From assembly GCF_000014945.1 (NCBI RefSeq), contig NC_008553.1, positions 496,001 through 560,000 of the forward strand: 64,000 nucleotides of DNA, read 5' to 3'. A program made the position numbers and the translations under genes. The notes under the pieces were generated by a model that was not told the DNA's origin, did not search any database, and worked only from the letters and a program-made list of their open reading frames with translations. Shown piece after piece: positions 34,478 to 43,299 of this stretch. The stretch is from Methanothrix thermoacetophila PT (GTDB taxonomy: Archaea > Halobacteriota > Methanosarcinia > Methanotrichales > Methanotrichaceae). Each line of letters opens with the position of its first letter. Position 1 is the first letter of the stretch.

Positions 34478-34730
34478 CTCATGGGACCGTTGATCAAGGC
34501 ATTATATATCACTGAGCGTCTTGTAGGACTCACATGAGCCCAACAGGATTCTGGTATAGAAGCAGCAGTGTGCAGACTCCGGTCTTCAGGCCAGAGGGAA
34601 AGGTCAGCCGTATGGATATACACCTGCGTAGGGATACGGCCATCAATTCACAGCTGCCTGCCATCGCATACCGATAGACCGCCATACGCAGCGAGTCGAT
34701 CTGAGAGCCATCGGAGCCACCGGATGCATG
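34478..34730. other. Intergenic region with promoter of the exported protein
   Basis: Contains GATATATAATGC (34500-34510, minus strand), the TATA box for the exported-protein gene. An 88-codon frame on the minus strand runs through it into the R1 copy and is not considered a gene. Confidence 0.4.
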
Positions 34731-34819
34731 GGGCCTGTCCAGATAAGAGATGAATTCAGAGATCTGTGGCTTACTCCTTTTGTATGGAGAAGACACTCAA
34801 TCCTTATCCGGACAGGTTC
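34731..34819. repeat. R1 element, copy B
   Basis: Ends GGGCCTGTCCAGATAAG and CTTATCCGGACAGGTTC. Flanked by GATGCATG (34723-34730) and GATGCCTG (34820-34827), an 8-bp target duplication with one change. A possible TATA (GCAATATTCTAAG near 34856) for the downstream flavoprotein gene lies about 36 bp away. Confidence 0.85.
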
Positions 34820-34914
34820 GATGCCTGCATCACAAGATTCTTCTTCAGGATCTGCAATATTCTAAGAAGCTCGTCTCAAACAGCGAGCCTCTGGGCGTCT
34901 CATGAGGGATCAGG

Positions 34915-35712
34915 TTGAGTGAGTACATACCTTTGCAGGCAGAGATCGTGGATATCGACCGCGTGACACATGACTCGTATCTCATATCCCTTCAGATCCT
35001 GGACAGGGATGTGAGCTTCACATACAGACCCGGACAGTTTGTCATGGTCTCGCTTTTTGGAATGGGCGAGTGCCCCATATCGATAGCATCGAGCCCGACG
35101 AGAAATGTGCTCCAGCTCTGCATCCGCAGGGCGGGGAGGATAACAAACGGAATAATGGACTCCATGATAGGTGATGTTCTTGGAATCCGCGGACCACTGG
35201 GAAATGGATTCCCCATCGATAAAATGCATAAAAGTATCGTCATCGCAGGAGGTGGCTCCGGCTTCGCGACCCTGCGGTCTCTGATAAATTACATTGTTGA
35301 TAGGAGAGATGAGTTCGAGGAGGTCTTTGTGGCATACGGGGCCAGAACGCGTCAGGATCTCTACTTCATGCAGGAGTACAAATCCTGGAAGATGGAGGGA
35401 ATTGAGATCGAGCTGACCGTGGACGTCGGCGATGAATCCTGGAGGGGCAACGTCGGGATGGTCCCTGAGCTGCTTGATAGAATGGATATATCACCACCAG
35501 CATCAGCTGCGATCTGCGGCCCACTGCCGATGATTCGCGCGGTTGCGAACAGACTCCTGGAGAATGGTTTCAGAGGATCAGACATACTTCTATCGATGGA
35601 GCGGCACATGAAATGCGGAATCGGAAAGTGCGAGCACTGCACCATCGGCCCATACCGTGTATGCAAAGAGGGTCCGGTCTTCCCGTACAATACGATCAGG
35701 GACCTGCTCTGA
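34915..35712 (+). CDS. Ferredoxin reductase-type FAD/NAD-binding protein with C-terminal Fe-S motif
   Basis: 265 residues from a TTG start. FAD domain first (FTYRPGQFVMVSLFGMGECPISIASSP), then the NAD-binding IVIAGGGSGFATLRSLINYI and ICGPLPMI, and C-terminal cysteines (MKCGIGKCEHCTIGPYRVCKEGP) that hold a [2Fe-2S] cluster. This is the layout of PyrK and of the gamma subunit of sulfhydrogenases. No pyrD or hydrogenase gene is adjacent, so the electron partner is not known. It converges with trkH, 2 bp apart. Confidence 0.85.
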   Translation: MSEYIPLQAEIVDIDRVTHDSYLISLQILDRDVSFTYRPGQFVMVSLFGMGECPISIASSPTRNVLQLCIRRAGRITNGIMDSMIGDVLGIRGPLGNGFPIDKMHKSIVIAGGGSGFATLRSLINYIVDRRDEFEEVFVAYGARTRQDLYFMQEYKSWKMEGIEIELTVDVGDESWRGNVGMVPELLDRMDISPPASAAICGPLPMIRAVANRLLENGFRGSDILLSMERHMKCGIGKCEHCTIGPYRVCKEGPVFPYNTIRDLL

Positions 35713-35714
35713 TC

Positions 35715-37289
35715 TCACTTCTTCCAGAAATCCGGGAGAAGAAGCACGAGGACCGTCATGATCTCGAGCCTGCCCATCCACATGCAGAGGATGAGTACCA
35801 GCTTGCCCAGCGGATGTATCTCAGCGAAGTTCATGTACGGACCAACCGGTCCGAAACCAGGTCCGACGTTTCCGAGACATGAGGCAACCGCGGATATGAT
35901 CGCCTCCAGGTTCATCGCCTGATCTGAGTACGAGATCGCAGCGAGTACGATAGAAGCCAGGGCGAATGTCAGCATGTAGACTCCGAAGAAGCTGATCGTG
36001 GAGCGAACGATCTCCTCCTTGACAGTGATGTCATGAAGTTTTACCTGTATCACCGCCTTTGGATGCATTGCGAGCATGAGTTCCCGATGGACGTACTTCA
36101 GGATCACCAGCACCCTTACAACCTTTATGGCACCACCAGTTGAGCCTGCGCATGCGCCCACGAACATCAGCAGCAGCAGAACGATCTTCGCGGCTGGGTA
36201 CCATGTGTCGAAGTTTGTTGTCGAGAAGCCGGTCGTTGTCATTATAGAAACTACCTGAAACAGCGCACATCTTATGCGATCCGGAAGGGGACTCATCATG
36301 CCAGCTGTGGCTGCGATAAAGAGCGTGGAGACTACAATGATAAAAGAATAGAACCTGAACTCCGGGTCCCTGATCAGGCATCTCCTGTCCTGATGTATCG
36401 TCATGTAATGAAGCGCGAAGTTTGCTCCTGCCAGAAACATGAACAGCACTATTATGTATTCGATCATCGGGCTTCCGTAAGCCTCGATGCTCATCGATTG
36501 TGGCGAGAATCCACCTGTGGCCACCGTGGCGAACGTGTTGCATAGTGCATCATAAAGCGGCATTCCGGCCACTTTGAGGAGAATTACTTCGATAATGGAA
36601 AGTGAGAGGTATATCCCCCAGAGCAGCTCTGCGGTCTGTCTTATCCTGGGCGTCAGTGACTCCTTCTCAGGTCCAGGCACCTCTGCCCTGTAGAGCTGCC
36701 TGCCGGCAACACCGAGCCGCGGCAGTATCGCGATGAACAGGAGGATTATTCCCATTCCGCCCAGCCACTGGGAGAATGACCTCCAGAAGAGGAGACCGTA
36801 ATACGTGGGATGTTCAGGGATCATCGCAGATACAGTTGTATTTGTCGTTGCCCAGAGGAGGTACTCGACGGATCCAGCGACTATAAACGCCACACTCTGG
36901 TTTGCCAGCTCACCATCTATAATCCAGTACCCCTCGCTGTTGCTATCTGTGAGCACAGATGCGCCAGTTGTGGTAAATCCGGACATCGATTCGAAGAGCG
37001 AATCTATGGACCCCATTCCCAGCATCATGTAAGGTATCGCGCCTATCATCGCAGCTGCCAGCCAGCCGAAGGCCACCAGCGCAAACCCATCCTTGATGCT
37101 AAGGTCCCCAATTTCACCGTGCCTTCTGAAAAAAGAGCCTATCATCATCGCGATCATCGATGTGAACGCGAACGCCACAACGCCATGTGGCTCTCTGTAG
37201 CAGGCCGCGGCAATACCAGGAAATACCATCGCTATGCCGATTATCCTGAGCAGATCTCCAAATGAGTAAAGGAGGATTTTCACGTTCAT
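35715..37289 (-). CDS. trkH: Trk-type potassium transporter subunit
   Basis: 524 residues, integral membrane. Four M1-P-M2 repeats; the first selectivity loop is visible as [13 protein letters not shown], the third region [12 protein letters not shown] and the fourth [11 protein letters not shown]. The [15 protein letters not shown] segment is typical of TrkH/KtrB. It carries K+ (or Na+ coupled K+) uptake and normally works with the NAD-binding regulator TrkA, not present here. 2 bp separate its stop from the convergent flavoprotein. Confidence 0.93.
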   Translation of the reverse strand: MNVKILLYSFGDLLRIIGIAMVFPGIAAACYREPHGVVAFAFTSMIAMMIGSFFRRHGEIGDLSIKDGFALVAFGWLAAAMIGAIPYMMLGMGSIDSLFESMSGFTTTGASVLTDSNSEGYWIIDGELANQSVAFIVAGSVEYLLWATTNTTVSAMIPEHPTYYGLLFWRSFSQWLGGMGIILLFIAILPRLGVAGRQLYRAEVPGPEKESLTPRIRQTAELLWGIYLSLSIIEVILLKVAGMPLYDALCNTFATVATGGFSPQSMSIEAYGSPMIEYIIVLFMFLAGANFALHYMTIHQDRRCLIRDPEFRFYSFIIVVSTLFIAATAGMMSPLPDRIRCALFQVVSIMTTTGFSTTNFDTWYPAAKIVLLLLMFVGACAGSTGGAIKVVRVLVILKYVHRELMLAMHPKAVIQVKLHDITVKEEIVRSTISFFGVYMLTFALASIVLAAISYSDQAMNLEAIISAVASCLGNVGPGFGPVGPYMNFAEIHPLGKLVLILCMWMGRLEIMTVLVLLLPDFWKK

Positions 37290-37468
37290 GCAGATGCCAC
37301 TCGAATATAGCTTGAGATGGGCTGAAGCCCTGCCTGCAGCTCCGCCGTCTCACATCAGGTCCTGGGACATATCATGTTCTTGATCATAAAGCTTTAGCAT
37401 TAATGGTACCCCATGGGGACGCGTGAGAATAAGATTTGAGTGTTTCTGACAGGCAGAAGCGTAAACGC
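37290..37468. other. Upstream region of trkH
   Basis: Probably holds the trkH promoter; GGTCCTGGGACATATCATG and AT-rich CATAAAGCTTTAGCATTAATGG are seen but no clear TATA is assigned. No gene. Confidence 0.3.
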
Positions 37469-37561
37469 GTCTCAAAATTATCAGGCGTATTGATTTATGT
37501 GGTTTGTATTTCCGCACAGGATCGACACAGGTCAGCACCATTGCTTAAATAGTTTCGAGAC
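37469..37561. repeat. R3 element, copy 1 (93 bp)
   Basis: Inverted ends GTCTCAAAA and TTTCGAGAC. Close match over the full length to 49946-50038; both contain GGCGTATTGATTTATGTG and GCTTAAATAGTTTCGAGACGA. The inner CTTAAATAG can act as a TATA box reading rightwards. Confidence 0.75.
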
Positions 37562-37597
37562 GACTTCGCAGTAAATGTTCAGCTTTCTGGCCTCAGC

Positions 37598-37615
37598 GCT
37601 TATCTGGACAGGCCC
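37598..37615. repeat. Truncated R1 right end
   Basis: GCTTATCTGGACAGGCCC is an R1 right end without a left partner. It directly adjoins the left target duplication of R1 copy C, so copy C inserted at the edge of an older R1 remnant. Confidence 0.6.
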
Positions 37616-37623
37616 ACAGATTC

Positions 37624-37710
37624 GGACCTATCCGAATAAGGATTAGTGTCTCAGACATCCAAAAGCAGTAAGGCCCGGCATCTGGCTTAAGCTCTTATCC
37701 GGACACGTCC
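37624..37710. repeat. R1 element, copy C, with perfect 8-bp target duplication
   Basis: 87 bp, ends GGACCTATCCGAATAAG and CTTATCCGGACACGTCC. Flanked on both sides by ACAGATTC (37616-37623 and 37711-37718), a perfect 8-bp duplication, the best proof in the window that R1 moved by transposition. The core is in reverse orientation to copies A, D, F and G. It ends 18 bp before the TATA box of tRNA-Glu. Confidence 0.9.
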
Positions 37711-37728
37711 ACAGATTCAGCCAAAAAG

Positions 37729-37735
37729 GTTAAAT
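37729..37735 (+). promoter_or_regulatory. TATA box of tRNA-Glu
   Basis: GTTAAAT in AAAAAGGTTAAATGATTG; transcription should start near 37757, just before the mature tRNA 5-prime end. Confidence 0.55.
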
Positions 37736-37760
37736 GATTGAAGGACTACCATTGCTCCGC

Positions 37761-37835
37761 GCTCCGGTAGTGTAGCTCGGCCAATCATGAAGGACTCTCA
37801 CTCCTTCGACTAGGGTTCAAATCCCTACCGGAGCA
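37761..37835 (+). tRNA. tRNA-Glu (CTC)
   Basis: 75 nt. Acceptor GCTCCGG/CCGGAGC with A73; anticodon stem AAGGA/TCCTT, loop CTCTCAC with anticodon CTC; T-arm TAGGG-TTCAAAT-CCCTA. CCA not encoded. Its D-arm GTGTAGCTCGGCCAATCA is typical of archaeal tRNA-Glu. Confidence 0.95.
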
Positions 37836-37973
37836 CTATTCTCCGATTATCTACAATGTCATGTTGCGAATTGATTTGTGTAATTCATGCATTCTGGCGG
37901 TCTGACGAAAGTGCGCACCAATTCGCCAGAATGCACAGATCGCCAAATGGGTGCGAGTTTTGATAGCATGCTT
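37836..37973. other. Gap after tRNA-Glu
   Basis: No gene. TTGTGTAATTCATGCATTCTGGCG and its near inverse (CGCCAGAATGCAC at about 37924) form a loose inverted repeat, of unknown meaning. Confidence 0.3.
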
Positions 37974-38176
37974 GTCTCGAAACCAGTTGCCCACTGGCTG
38001 TGATATGGTTGTCCTGCCATGAATTTAGATTCCACGTGCTGATCATATCCACCGATGGCAGCGGGATTTTTGAGACAGTCTAAGCGTCTTCGTCTCCAAA
38101 ATTGCATTGAAAATCTGGCTCAGGCCTCGATTGTGCCGATCAGTGGTGCCAAAGAGCAGTACTCAAGGGGATGTAT
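37974..38176. repeat. R4 repeat, copy 2 (about 203 bp)
   Basis: Full-length partner of 31407-31608 with few changes, including a one-base insertion that disrupts the frame open in copy 1. Lies between tRNA-Glu and the IS element. Confidence 0.7.
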
Positions 38177-38264
38177 CGATGGCGGTAGATATTTTGGAGC
38201 AGCTCTATGAAAGCTTGCCCGAATAGGCACTGATTCTGCTATTCGTCTGTGGCGAATGGATGGG

Positions 38265-38421
38265 CTCTCACCAACCACATCATACCAGCCACATCATCTG
38301 CCCTTCCCCCCTGCGCATGTTTGTTTTAGTTATATATCCCTCTCACCAACCACATCATACCAGTCACATCATCTGCCCTATGAGCTGCTATGTGCATAAA
38401 GGCGCAGCATTTTTGCATTTT
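38265..38421. repeat. R6 repeat relic with internal 40-bp duplication
   Basis: Two 40-bp units (38265-38304 and 38340-38379) differing at one base, sharing CTCACCAACCACATCATACC, 35 bp apart. This stretch and the following GAGCTGCTATGTGCATAAAG match the right half of R6 copies at 1.3 and 62.9 kb. The IS element inserted at its right end, in a run of T. Confidence 0.55.
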
Positions 38422-39413
38422 TGTGCTGTGTTGGATAACTATTTAAACTAGGAAAATATATAATATATTTCATGGCCTATGAGGATAACCGCAATTGGCG
38501 CGAATACAATGAGAAATTGGTTAGGCGAGGATGGTTTTACCTTAGCACTGACTTTGTGAATAATTGGGATGAAGAGCTACTGAAGATGAATAAGAACAAG
38601 AATGGCAGACCCTATCGCTATCCTGAGACATTTATTCAATTTTGTGGTTTAGCATACGCCTTTCTTCATTTACCATACAGGCAGCTCGAAGGATTTATTC
38701 AGGCGCTAAGCGGATTTGTTCCTGGGCTGTTGGCTGCCGATTATTCGACATTATGGCAGAGGATTACGAATTTGGAGTTGAATATTCCAATACCTGATAA
38801 CGATTTAGTGGTCGCAGTTGACTCAACAGGAATGAAGGTTACGAATAGAGGCGACTGGATGAGAGAAAGTCATGGTGTTGAACGCAGAGGCTGGATAAAA
38901 GTGCATATCGCCGTAGATGTTGAAACAAGGAAGCCCGTAACCTTCGAGATAACCGATGAGACCGTCACTGATCATGAGATGGTAAAACCGCTGCTGGAAG
39001 ATGTTAAGCTTGAAGATTCACTGATGGATGGAGCTTATGATAAGGAGGGGGTATTCGATTTCATGAAAGAGAAGGGCGTAGATATGCCTGGAATCAAGAT
39101 CAGGAAGAATGCTATCGTCAAAGCAGGCTCGTCCAGAGCCGAACCAGTTCTTGAGTTTATGAAGTATGGATACCACAGTTGGAAAATTGTGCATGGATAT
39201 GGAAGAAGGTGGGCGGCTGAAAGTGTATTCTCAGCAATTAAGAGGATATTTGGCGAGACTGTGAGGGCCACTTCGAAGGAAGGCATGATTCGCGAAGTAC
39301 GCAGGATGTTCACATTTTATACTATAATTTTAAGCGTATAACATTATGACGAAGATTCTTGAAAGAATAAGAGAGAATATATGAATATAAAGCTACTTAT
39401 CCAACACAGCACA
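38422..39413 (+). mobile_element. IS5-type insertion sequence (about 992 bp)
   Basis: Bounded by 17-bp perfect inverted repeats TGTGCTGTGTTGGATAA (38422-38438) and its complement (39397-39413). Runs of T on both sides allow a TTTT target duplication. It carries one intact DDE transposase gene and is more AT-rich than its surroundings, so it is a recent arrival. Its ends do not match R1, R2 or R3, so it is not the obvious source of their movement. Confidence 0.85.
38472..39341 (+). CDS. IS5-family DDE transposase
   Basis: 289 residues, apparently full length. N-terminal DUF772-like region (GRPYRYPETFIQFCGLAYAFLHLPYRQLEGFIQAL), catalytic D117 (VVAVDSTGMK), D186 (SLMDGAYDKEG) and E250 in RWAAESVFSAIK, matching the R-x3-E-x6-K signature of IS5 and related families. 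AT-rich codon use unlike neighbouring genes suggests transfer. Confidence 0.92.
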   Translation: MAYEDNRNWREYNEKLVRRGWFYLSTDFVNNWDEELLKMNKNKNGRPYRYPETFIQFCGLAYAFLHLPYRQLEGFIQALSGFVPGLLAADYSTLWQRITNLELNIPIPDNDLVVAVDSTGMKVTNRGDWMRESHGVERRGWIKVHIAVDVETRKPVTFEITDETVTDHEMVKPLLEDVKLEDSLMDGAYDKEGVFDFMKEKGVDMPGIKIRKNAIVKAGSSRAEPVLEFMKYGYHSWKIVHGYGRRWAAESVFSAIKRIFGETVRATSKEGMIREVRRMFTFYTIILSV

Positions 39414-39425
39414 TTTTTGTAATAA

Positions 39426-39442
39426 ATAAACTGATAGTTTAT
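39426..39442. promoter_or_regulatory. 17-bp palindrome before the SsuA-like gene
   Basis: ATAAACT-GAT-AGTTTAT, perfect 7-bp arms. It lies just outside the IS right end and about 40 bp before the likely TATA box (ACTTTATAG, near 39480-39486) of the transporter genes; the GTG start is about 25 bp after that box, so the mRNA may be leaderless. Possible regulator site. Confidence 0.35.
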
Positions 39443-39510
39443 CCATTTAGGGAAATGCTTCTCCCAATTTATGGAAAACACTTTATAGCGAGCGATCCCC
39501 TGAAAAAGCG

Positions 39511-40500
39511 GTGAGGATATTGAGGTACATGCCTGTCTTCCTGATCGTCGGAATGGTGGTGGTTGCCTCGCTGGGCTGCATAACAAAAACACCATCCGAG
39601 AATATAACACTCAGAATCGGCTACCAGCCGAGCACCCATCAGATAGCGGAGATGGTCGCGATGGAGAAGGGTTGGTGGCTCGAGGATCTGAAGCCGTTTG
39701 GCGTTACGGCAGTCGAGGAGTACGAGTTCCCCTCCGGCCCACCTGAGATGCAGGCGATGCTTGCCGGCAGCCTGGATGTCGCTTACGTTGGAACAGCGCC
39801 GCCAATATCAGCGATATCAGGCGGTCTCGATGCAAAGATAGTTGCAGGCGTCAACACCAACGGCTCTGCTCTTGTACTCGCACCTGATAAGGAATACAGT
39901 GGCCCCGAGTCGCTGAAGGGCATGAGCATAGCTACGTTCCCGCCAGGCTCGATACAGGATACGGTGCTCAAAAAATGGCTGAGGGAGAACGGCGTCGATA
40001 CATCCGAGGTGAAAGTGCTTCCTATGGGGCCGGGTGATGCTGTGACAGCGATGTTCGCCGGCCAGGTAGACGGCACGTTCCTGCCTGAGCCATCGCCATC
40101 GGTAATTGAGATGTCCAATAAAGGAAAGGTCGTCGTATACTCTGGAGAGATGTGGCCGAACCATGCCTGCTGCAGCCTGGTCGTCAGCGGCAAGCTCATC
40201 AGGGAGCATCCGGAGCTTGTCGAGCAGATCGTAAAGACGCATATCAAGGCAACAGAGTATGTGTATGCTCATCCTGATGAGGCAGCGAGGATCTATGCCA
40301 ACCGGACGAAGCAGGATCTGAGCGTTGTGGAGTACTCGATGAAGAACTGGGATGGGAGGTGGATAAGCGATCCTCATGTGCAGATCCCATCCACAATGGA
40401 GTACGCCAGGGTCAACTACGAGCTGAATTACATAAGCAGAATGCCATCTGAAGAGGAGCTCTTTGATGTGAGCTTCTACGATAAGGCGAGGGGTGAGTGA
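39511..40500 (+). CDS. ABC transporter substrate-binding lipoprotein (SsuA/TauA/NMT1-like)
   Basis: 329 residues from GTG. Lipobox ASLGC puts the lipid-bearing cysteine at residue 23. Family blocks: LRIGYQPSTHQIAEMVAMEKGWW, MQAMLAGSLDVAYVGTAPPISAISGG, KGMSIATFPPGSIQDTVLKKWL, and ACCSLVVSGKLIREHPELV. The family binds sulfonates, nitrate, thiamine precursors or similar anions; ligand unknown. It overlaps the permease gene by 8 bases. Confidence 0.9.
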   Translation: MRILRYMPVFLIVGMVVVASLGCITKTPSENITLRIGYQPSTHQIAEMVAMEKGWWLEDLKPFGVTAVEEYEFPSGPPEMQAMLAGSLDVAYVGTAPPISAISGGLDAKIVAGVNTNGSALVLAPDKEYSGPESLKGMSIATFPPGSIQDTVLKKWLRENGVDTSEVKVLPMGPGDAVTAMFAGQVDGTFLPEPSPSVIEMSNKGKVVVYSGEMWPNHACCSLVVSGKLIREHPELVEQIVKTHIKATEYVYAHPDEAARIYANRTKQDLSVVEYSMKNWDGRWISDPHVQIPSTMEYARVNYELNYISRMPSEEELFDVSFYDKARGE

Positions 40501-41281
40501 GATAAGCAGAGAAGCCGGTAAACCCGGAAAGGGGTGGGCACAGCCCCTCCCCCTCATCGGAATGCTGGCCGTATGGCAGATCTCTGCCATGCTCGTGAAC
40601 GATTCTCTTGTGCTTCCAAGCTTTCTTGATGTGGTGAACGCCTTCGGATCCAGCTGGAGGGACATATTCTTTCAGGACCTGCCTGTGAGCCTGCTGCACT
40701 TTTTCCTGGGGATATTCGCAGGCATGATCATAGCAATGCCTCTTGGCATGGGGATGGGCTGGTCGAGGTCTCTGGATAAGATCATCGATCCCATAGTGGA
40801 GGTGGTCAGGCCGATACCACCCCTGGCCTGGATACCATTCGCCATCGTCTGGTTCGGGCTCACACATGAGTCAGCAGGATTCATAGTCTTCATCGGCGCC
40901 GTATTCCCGATACTGATAAACACATATGTCGGGTTCAGGAACCTGCCCCGGGTATATGTGGAATCGGCAATGGTCCTGGGCGCAACAAGGGACAGGGATC
41001 TGATAAGGTATGTGGCGCTTCCATATGCGCTCCCATCAATAGCTGCGGGGATAAGGATCGCGATGGGCATAGCCTGGATGTGTCTTGTTGCGGCTGAGAT
41101 GTTCGGAGTGAGCACGAGCGGTCTCGGATACAGGATATGGTCTTACTACTATCTCCACAAAATGGAGCACGTCCTGCTGTACATGATCGTTCTGGGCATG
41201 CTCGGACTATTCATCGACAAGGCGTTCAGGAGTATAATCGAGGACAGGCTTCTCAAATGGCGGGTCGGGCTCACACAGTGA
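40493..41281 (+). CDS. ABC transporter permease (SsuC/TauC-like)
   Basis: 262 residues, about six membrane segments. The EAA loop reads ESAMVLGATRDRDLIRYVALPYALPSIAAGIRIAMG, the contact for an ATPase subunit. IVEVVRPIPPLAWIPFAIVWFG is typical of the TauC branch. GTG start within the binding-protein gene. No ATP-binding gene follows (the next 300 bp hold only a repeat), so the ATPase must be encoded elsewhere. Confidence 0.9.
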   Translation: MSEISREAGKPGKGWAQPLPLIGMLAVWQISAMLVNDSLVLPSFLDVVNAFGSSWRDIFFQDLPVSLLHFFLGIFAGMIIAMPLGMGMGWSRSLDKIIDPIVEVVRPIPPLAWIPFAIVWFGLTHESAGFIVFIGAVFPILINTYVGFRNLPRVYVESAMVLGATRDRDLIRYVALPYALPSIAAGIRIAMGIAWMCLVAAEMFGVSTSGLGYRIWSYYYLHKMEHVLLYMIVLGMLGLFIDKAFRSIIEDRLLKWRVGLTQ

Positions 41282-41586
41282 GCACGCTCCGGAAATTTTT
41301 GAGATCGTCTCCGCAGGTTTCAAGAGCGGACGTTTTGCGGGCTGCATGAACCTTCCTCAGGTTATTACCGGCTCAGGTGGCGCACCATATTTGCCGTAAA
41401 TCCAAAACTGATCGGCATGCGTCGCACCAGCATAAGGTCAATTTATAAATTTCGGCAGACCACCCTGGATTCCCGCCAGATAACCTGGCCGCACCTTCGT
41501 AACAGTTTTTAGCATTTTAAGGCAACTCCACAGGCTCTCAGAGCAGAGCTATATCCCATGCTGCAGTATGTTCAGAAGGTGATTCT
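41282..41586. other. Intergenic region before adenine deaminase
   Basis: No gene; includes the R5 copy described separately. An ATP-binding cassette gene would be expected here but is absent. Confidence 0.5.
41384..41472. repeat. R5 repeat, copy 2 (about 89 bp)
   Basis: Aligns with 31050-31138 along its length with roughly 70% identity by eye. Shared ends ACCATATTTG and CCACC-TGGATT. Contains ATTTATAAATTTC, which could act as a TATA box for the adenine deaminase gene about 125 bp on. Confidence 0.5.
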
Positions 41587-43290
41587 GTGAGAATCGAGGA
41601 TCTGATTGCTGCAGCGAGGGGCGAGCTTGAGGCGGATCTCCTCCTGGAAGGCGGGAAGCTGGTCAATGTCTTCTCAGGGGAGATACACAGGGCTGATATT
41701 TCGATTTACGGCGGATTTGTGGCGGGTTTCGACTGCCCGAGCGCCAGGAGGGTCATCTCGGTTGAGGACCACCTTATAGCTCCTGGCTCCATAGATGCTC
41801 ATGTTCACATCGAGAGCTCCATGCTGATGCCCTCAGAGTATGCGAGGGCTGTTGTCCCGCGCGGGACGCTCACTGTGATAGCGGATCCGCATGAGATCGC
41901 GAACGTACTGGGCGTTGATGGAATATCGTATCTGCTCAGATGCGCTGAGGGCATCCCGATGAGATTTCTCGTGACTGCGCCATCCTGCGTGCCTGCAACT
42001 CACCTTGAGACATCAGGCGCTGCACTGGGTGTGAGCGAGATCGCCAGTCTCCTCGATGATCACAGAGTCGTGGGCCTGGGGGAGATGATGAACTATCCAG
42101 GAGTGATTCACAGGGACAAGCCTGTGCTCGCGAAGCTGAAGGTTGCGGCCTCCAAGAACAAGACGATCTGCGGCCATGCTCCAGGGCTCGGAGGCAGGGA
42201 TCTTCATGCATATGCTGCTGCGCTGATAGAGGATGACCACGAGTGCACCAGAGCAGAGGAGGCGATGGAGCAGCTCCGCGCAGGCATATGCATAATGATC
42301 AGGGAGGGCAGCGCGGCGAGGAATCTCGATGAGCTCGTGAAGATCATAAGAGAATACAACACGCCAAACATCATGCTCTGCACGGACGATCTGGATCCGA
42401 GAGATATCGTGCATAGGCATATCGATCACATGATAAGAAGAATCATAGAAGCAGGAACAGATCCGGTCGCTGCGATACAGATGGCCACCATAAATCCAGC
42501 GCGCCACTTCGGGCTCCGCAGGACAGGTGCTGTCGCCCCGGGATACAGGGCTGACATCATTGTTATGGATCATGATTTCAATGTGAGGCGCGTGATCTTC
42601 GAGGGCGAAGAGGTGGCGAGGGACGGAAGGCTCACGGCAAGTTTCGAGTCGAAGCGGCTGCCGGTGCAGACCAGCATGAATGTGAGGCTGCCCATCACGC
42701 GAGAGTCTTTCAGAATCCCCGCAACAGGCAGAATCGTCAGGGTCATCGGCGTTGCGCCGAACCAGATTCTCACGGAGACAATTGCGGCGCGCCCTGAGGT
42801 CAGGAACGGAGAGGTTATTTCAGACACGAGAAACGACATTCTGAAGGTCGCGGTGGTGGAGAGGCACAGGGCAACGGGCAACGTGGGACTCGGTCTTGTG
42901 AGCGGGTTTGGACTGAAGAGAGGCGCGATTGCGAGCTCTGTCTCACACGACTCCCACAATATAATAGTTGTTGGAGAGGACGAGGAGAGCATGGTGAGGG
43001 CTGTGGAATCACTGATATCCATGGGCGGTGGATGGGTTTCTGTGGACGGGACTACGATCGCCTCTTTGCCACTCCCAATCGCGGGTCTGTTATCTGAAAG
43101 GCGAGTGGAGGATGTTGTCGAGGAGGCGGAGAATGTCATCGCAGCATCTCACTCCCTAGGATCAGAGCTCGAGGATTCATTCATGACGCTCTCATTCCTC
43201 GCCCTGCCGGTTATACCAGAGCTTAGGATCACAGACAGAGGGCTTGTGGATGTGAGGGAGTTCGGGCACGTCCCCCTGTTTATGGAGTAA
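41587..43290 (+). CDS. ade: Adenine deaminase
   Basis: 567 residues from GTG; amidohydrolase that turns adenine into hypoxanthine for purine salvage. Metal-site motif GSIDAHVHIESSMLMPSEYARAVVPRG, then TVIADPHEIANVLG, GLGEMMNYPGV, KTICGHAPGLGGRDLHAYAAALIEDDHEC and MLCTDDLDP, all typical of the Ade family. The C-terminal domain (GFGLKRGAIASSVSHDSHNIIVVG) is intact. Nine bases separate it from the next gene. Confidence 0.95.
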   Translation: MRIEDLIAAARGELEADLLLEGGKLVNVFSGEIHRADISIYGGFVAGFDCPSARRVISVEDHLIAPGSIDAHVHIESSMLMPSEYARAVVPRGTLTVIADPHEIANVLGVDGISYLLRCAEGIPMRFLVTAPSCVPATHLETSGAALGVSEIASLLDDHRVVGLGEMMNYPGVIHRDKPVLAKLKVAASKNKTICGHAPGLGGRDLHAYAAALIEDDHECTRAEEAMEQLRAGICIMIREGSAARNLDELVKIIREYNTPNIMLCTDDLDPRDIVHRHIDHMIRRIIEAGTDPVAAIQMATINPARHFGLRRTGAVAPGYRADIIVMDHDFNVRRVIFEGEEVARDGRLTASFESKRLPVQTSMNVRLPITRESFRIPATGRIVRVIGVAPNQILTETIAARPEVRNGEVISDTRNDILKVAVVERHRATGNVGLGLVSGFGLKRGAIASSVSHDSHNIIVVGEDEESMVRAVESLISMGGGWVSVDGTTIASLPLPIAGLLSERRVEDVVEEAENVIAASHSLGSELEDSFMTLSFLALPVIPELRITDRGLVDVREFGHVPLFME

Positions 43291-43299
43291 CCGACTGCT

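Noticed and set aside
38265-38379. Possible mini-CRISPR (40-bp units, 35-bp spacer)
   Set aside because: The unit is part of the R6 repeat found elsewhere without this arrangement, so it is an internal duplication.
38422-39413. IS5-type element as the mover of R1, R2 or R3
   Set aside because: Its 17-bp ends (TGTGCTGTGTTGGATAA) match none of these families and its flanks suggest a 4-bp duplication, not 8.
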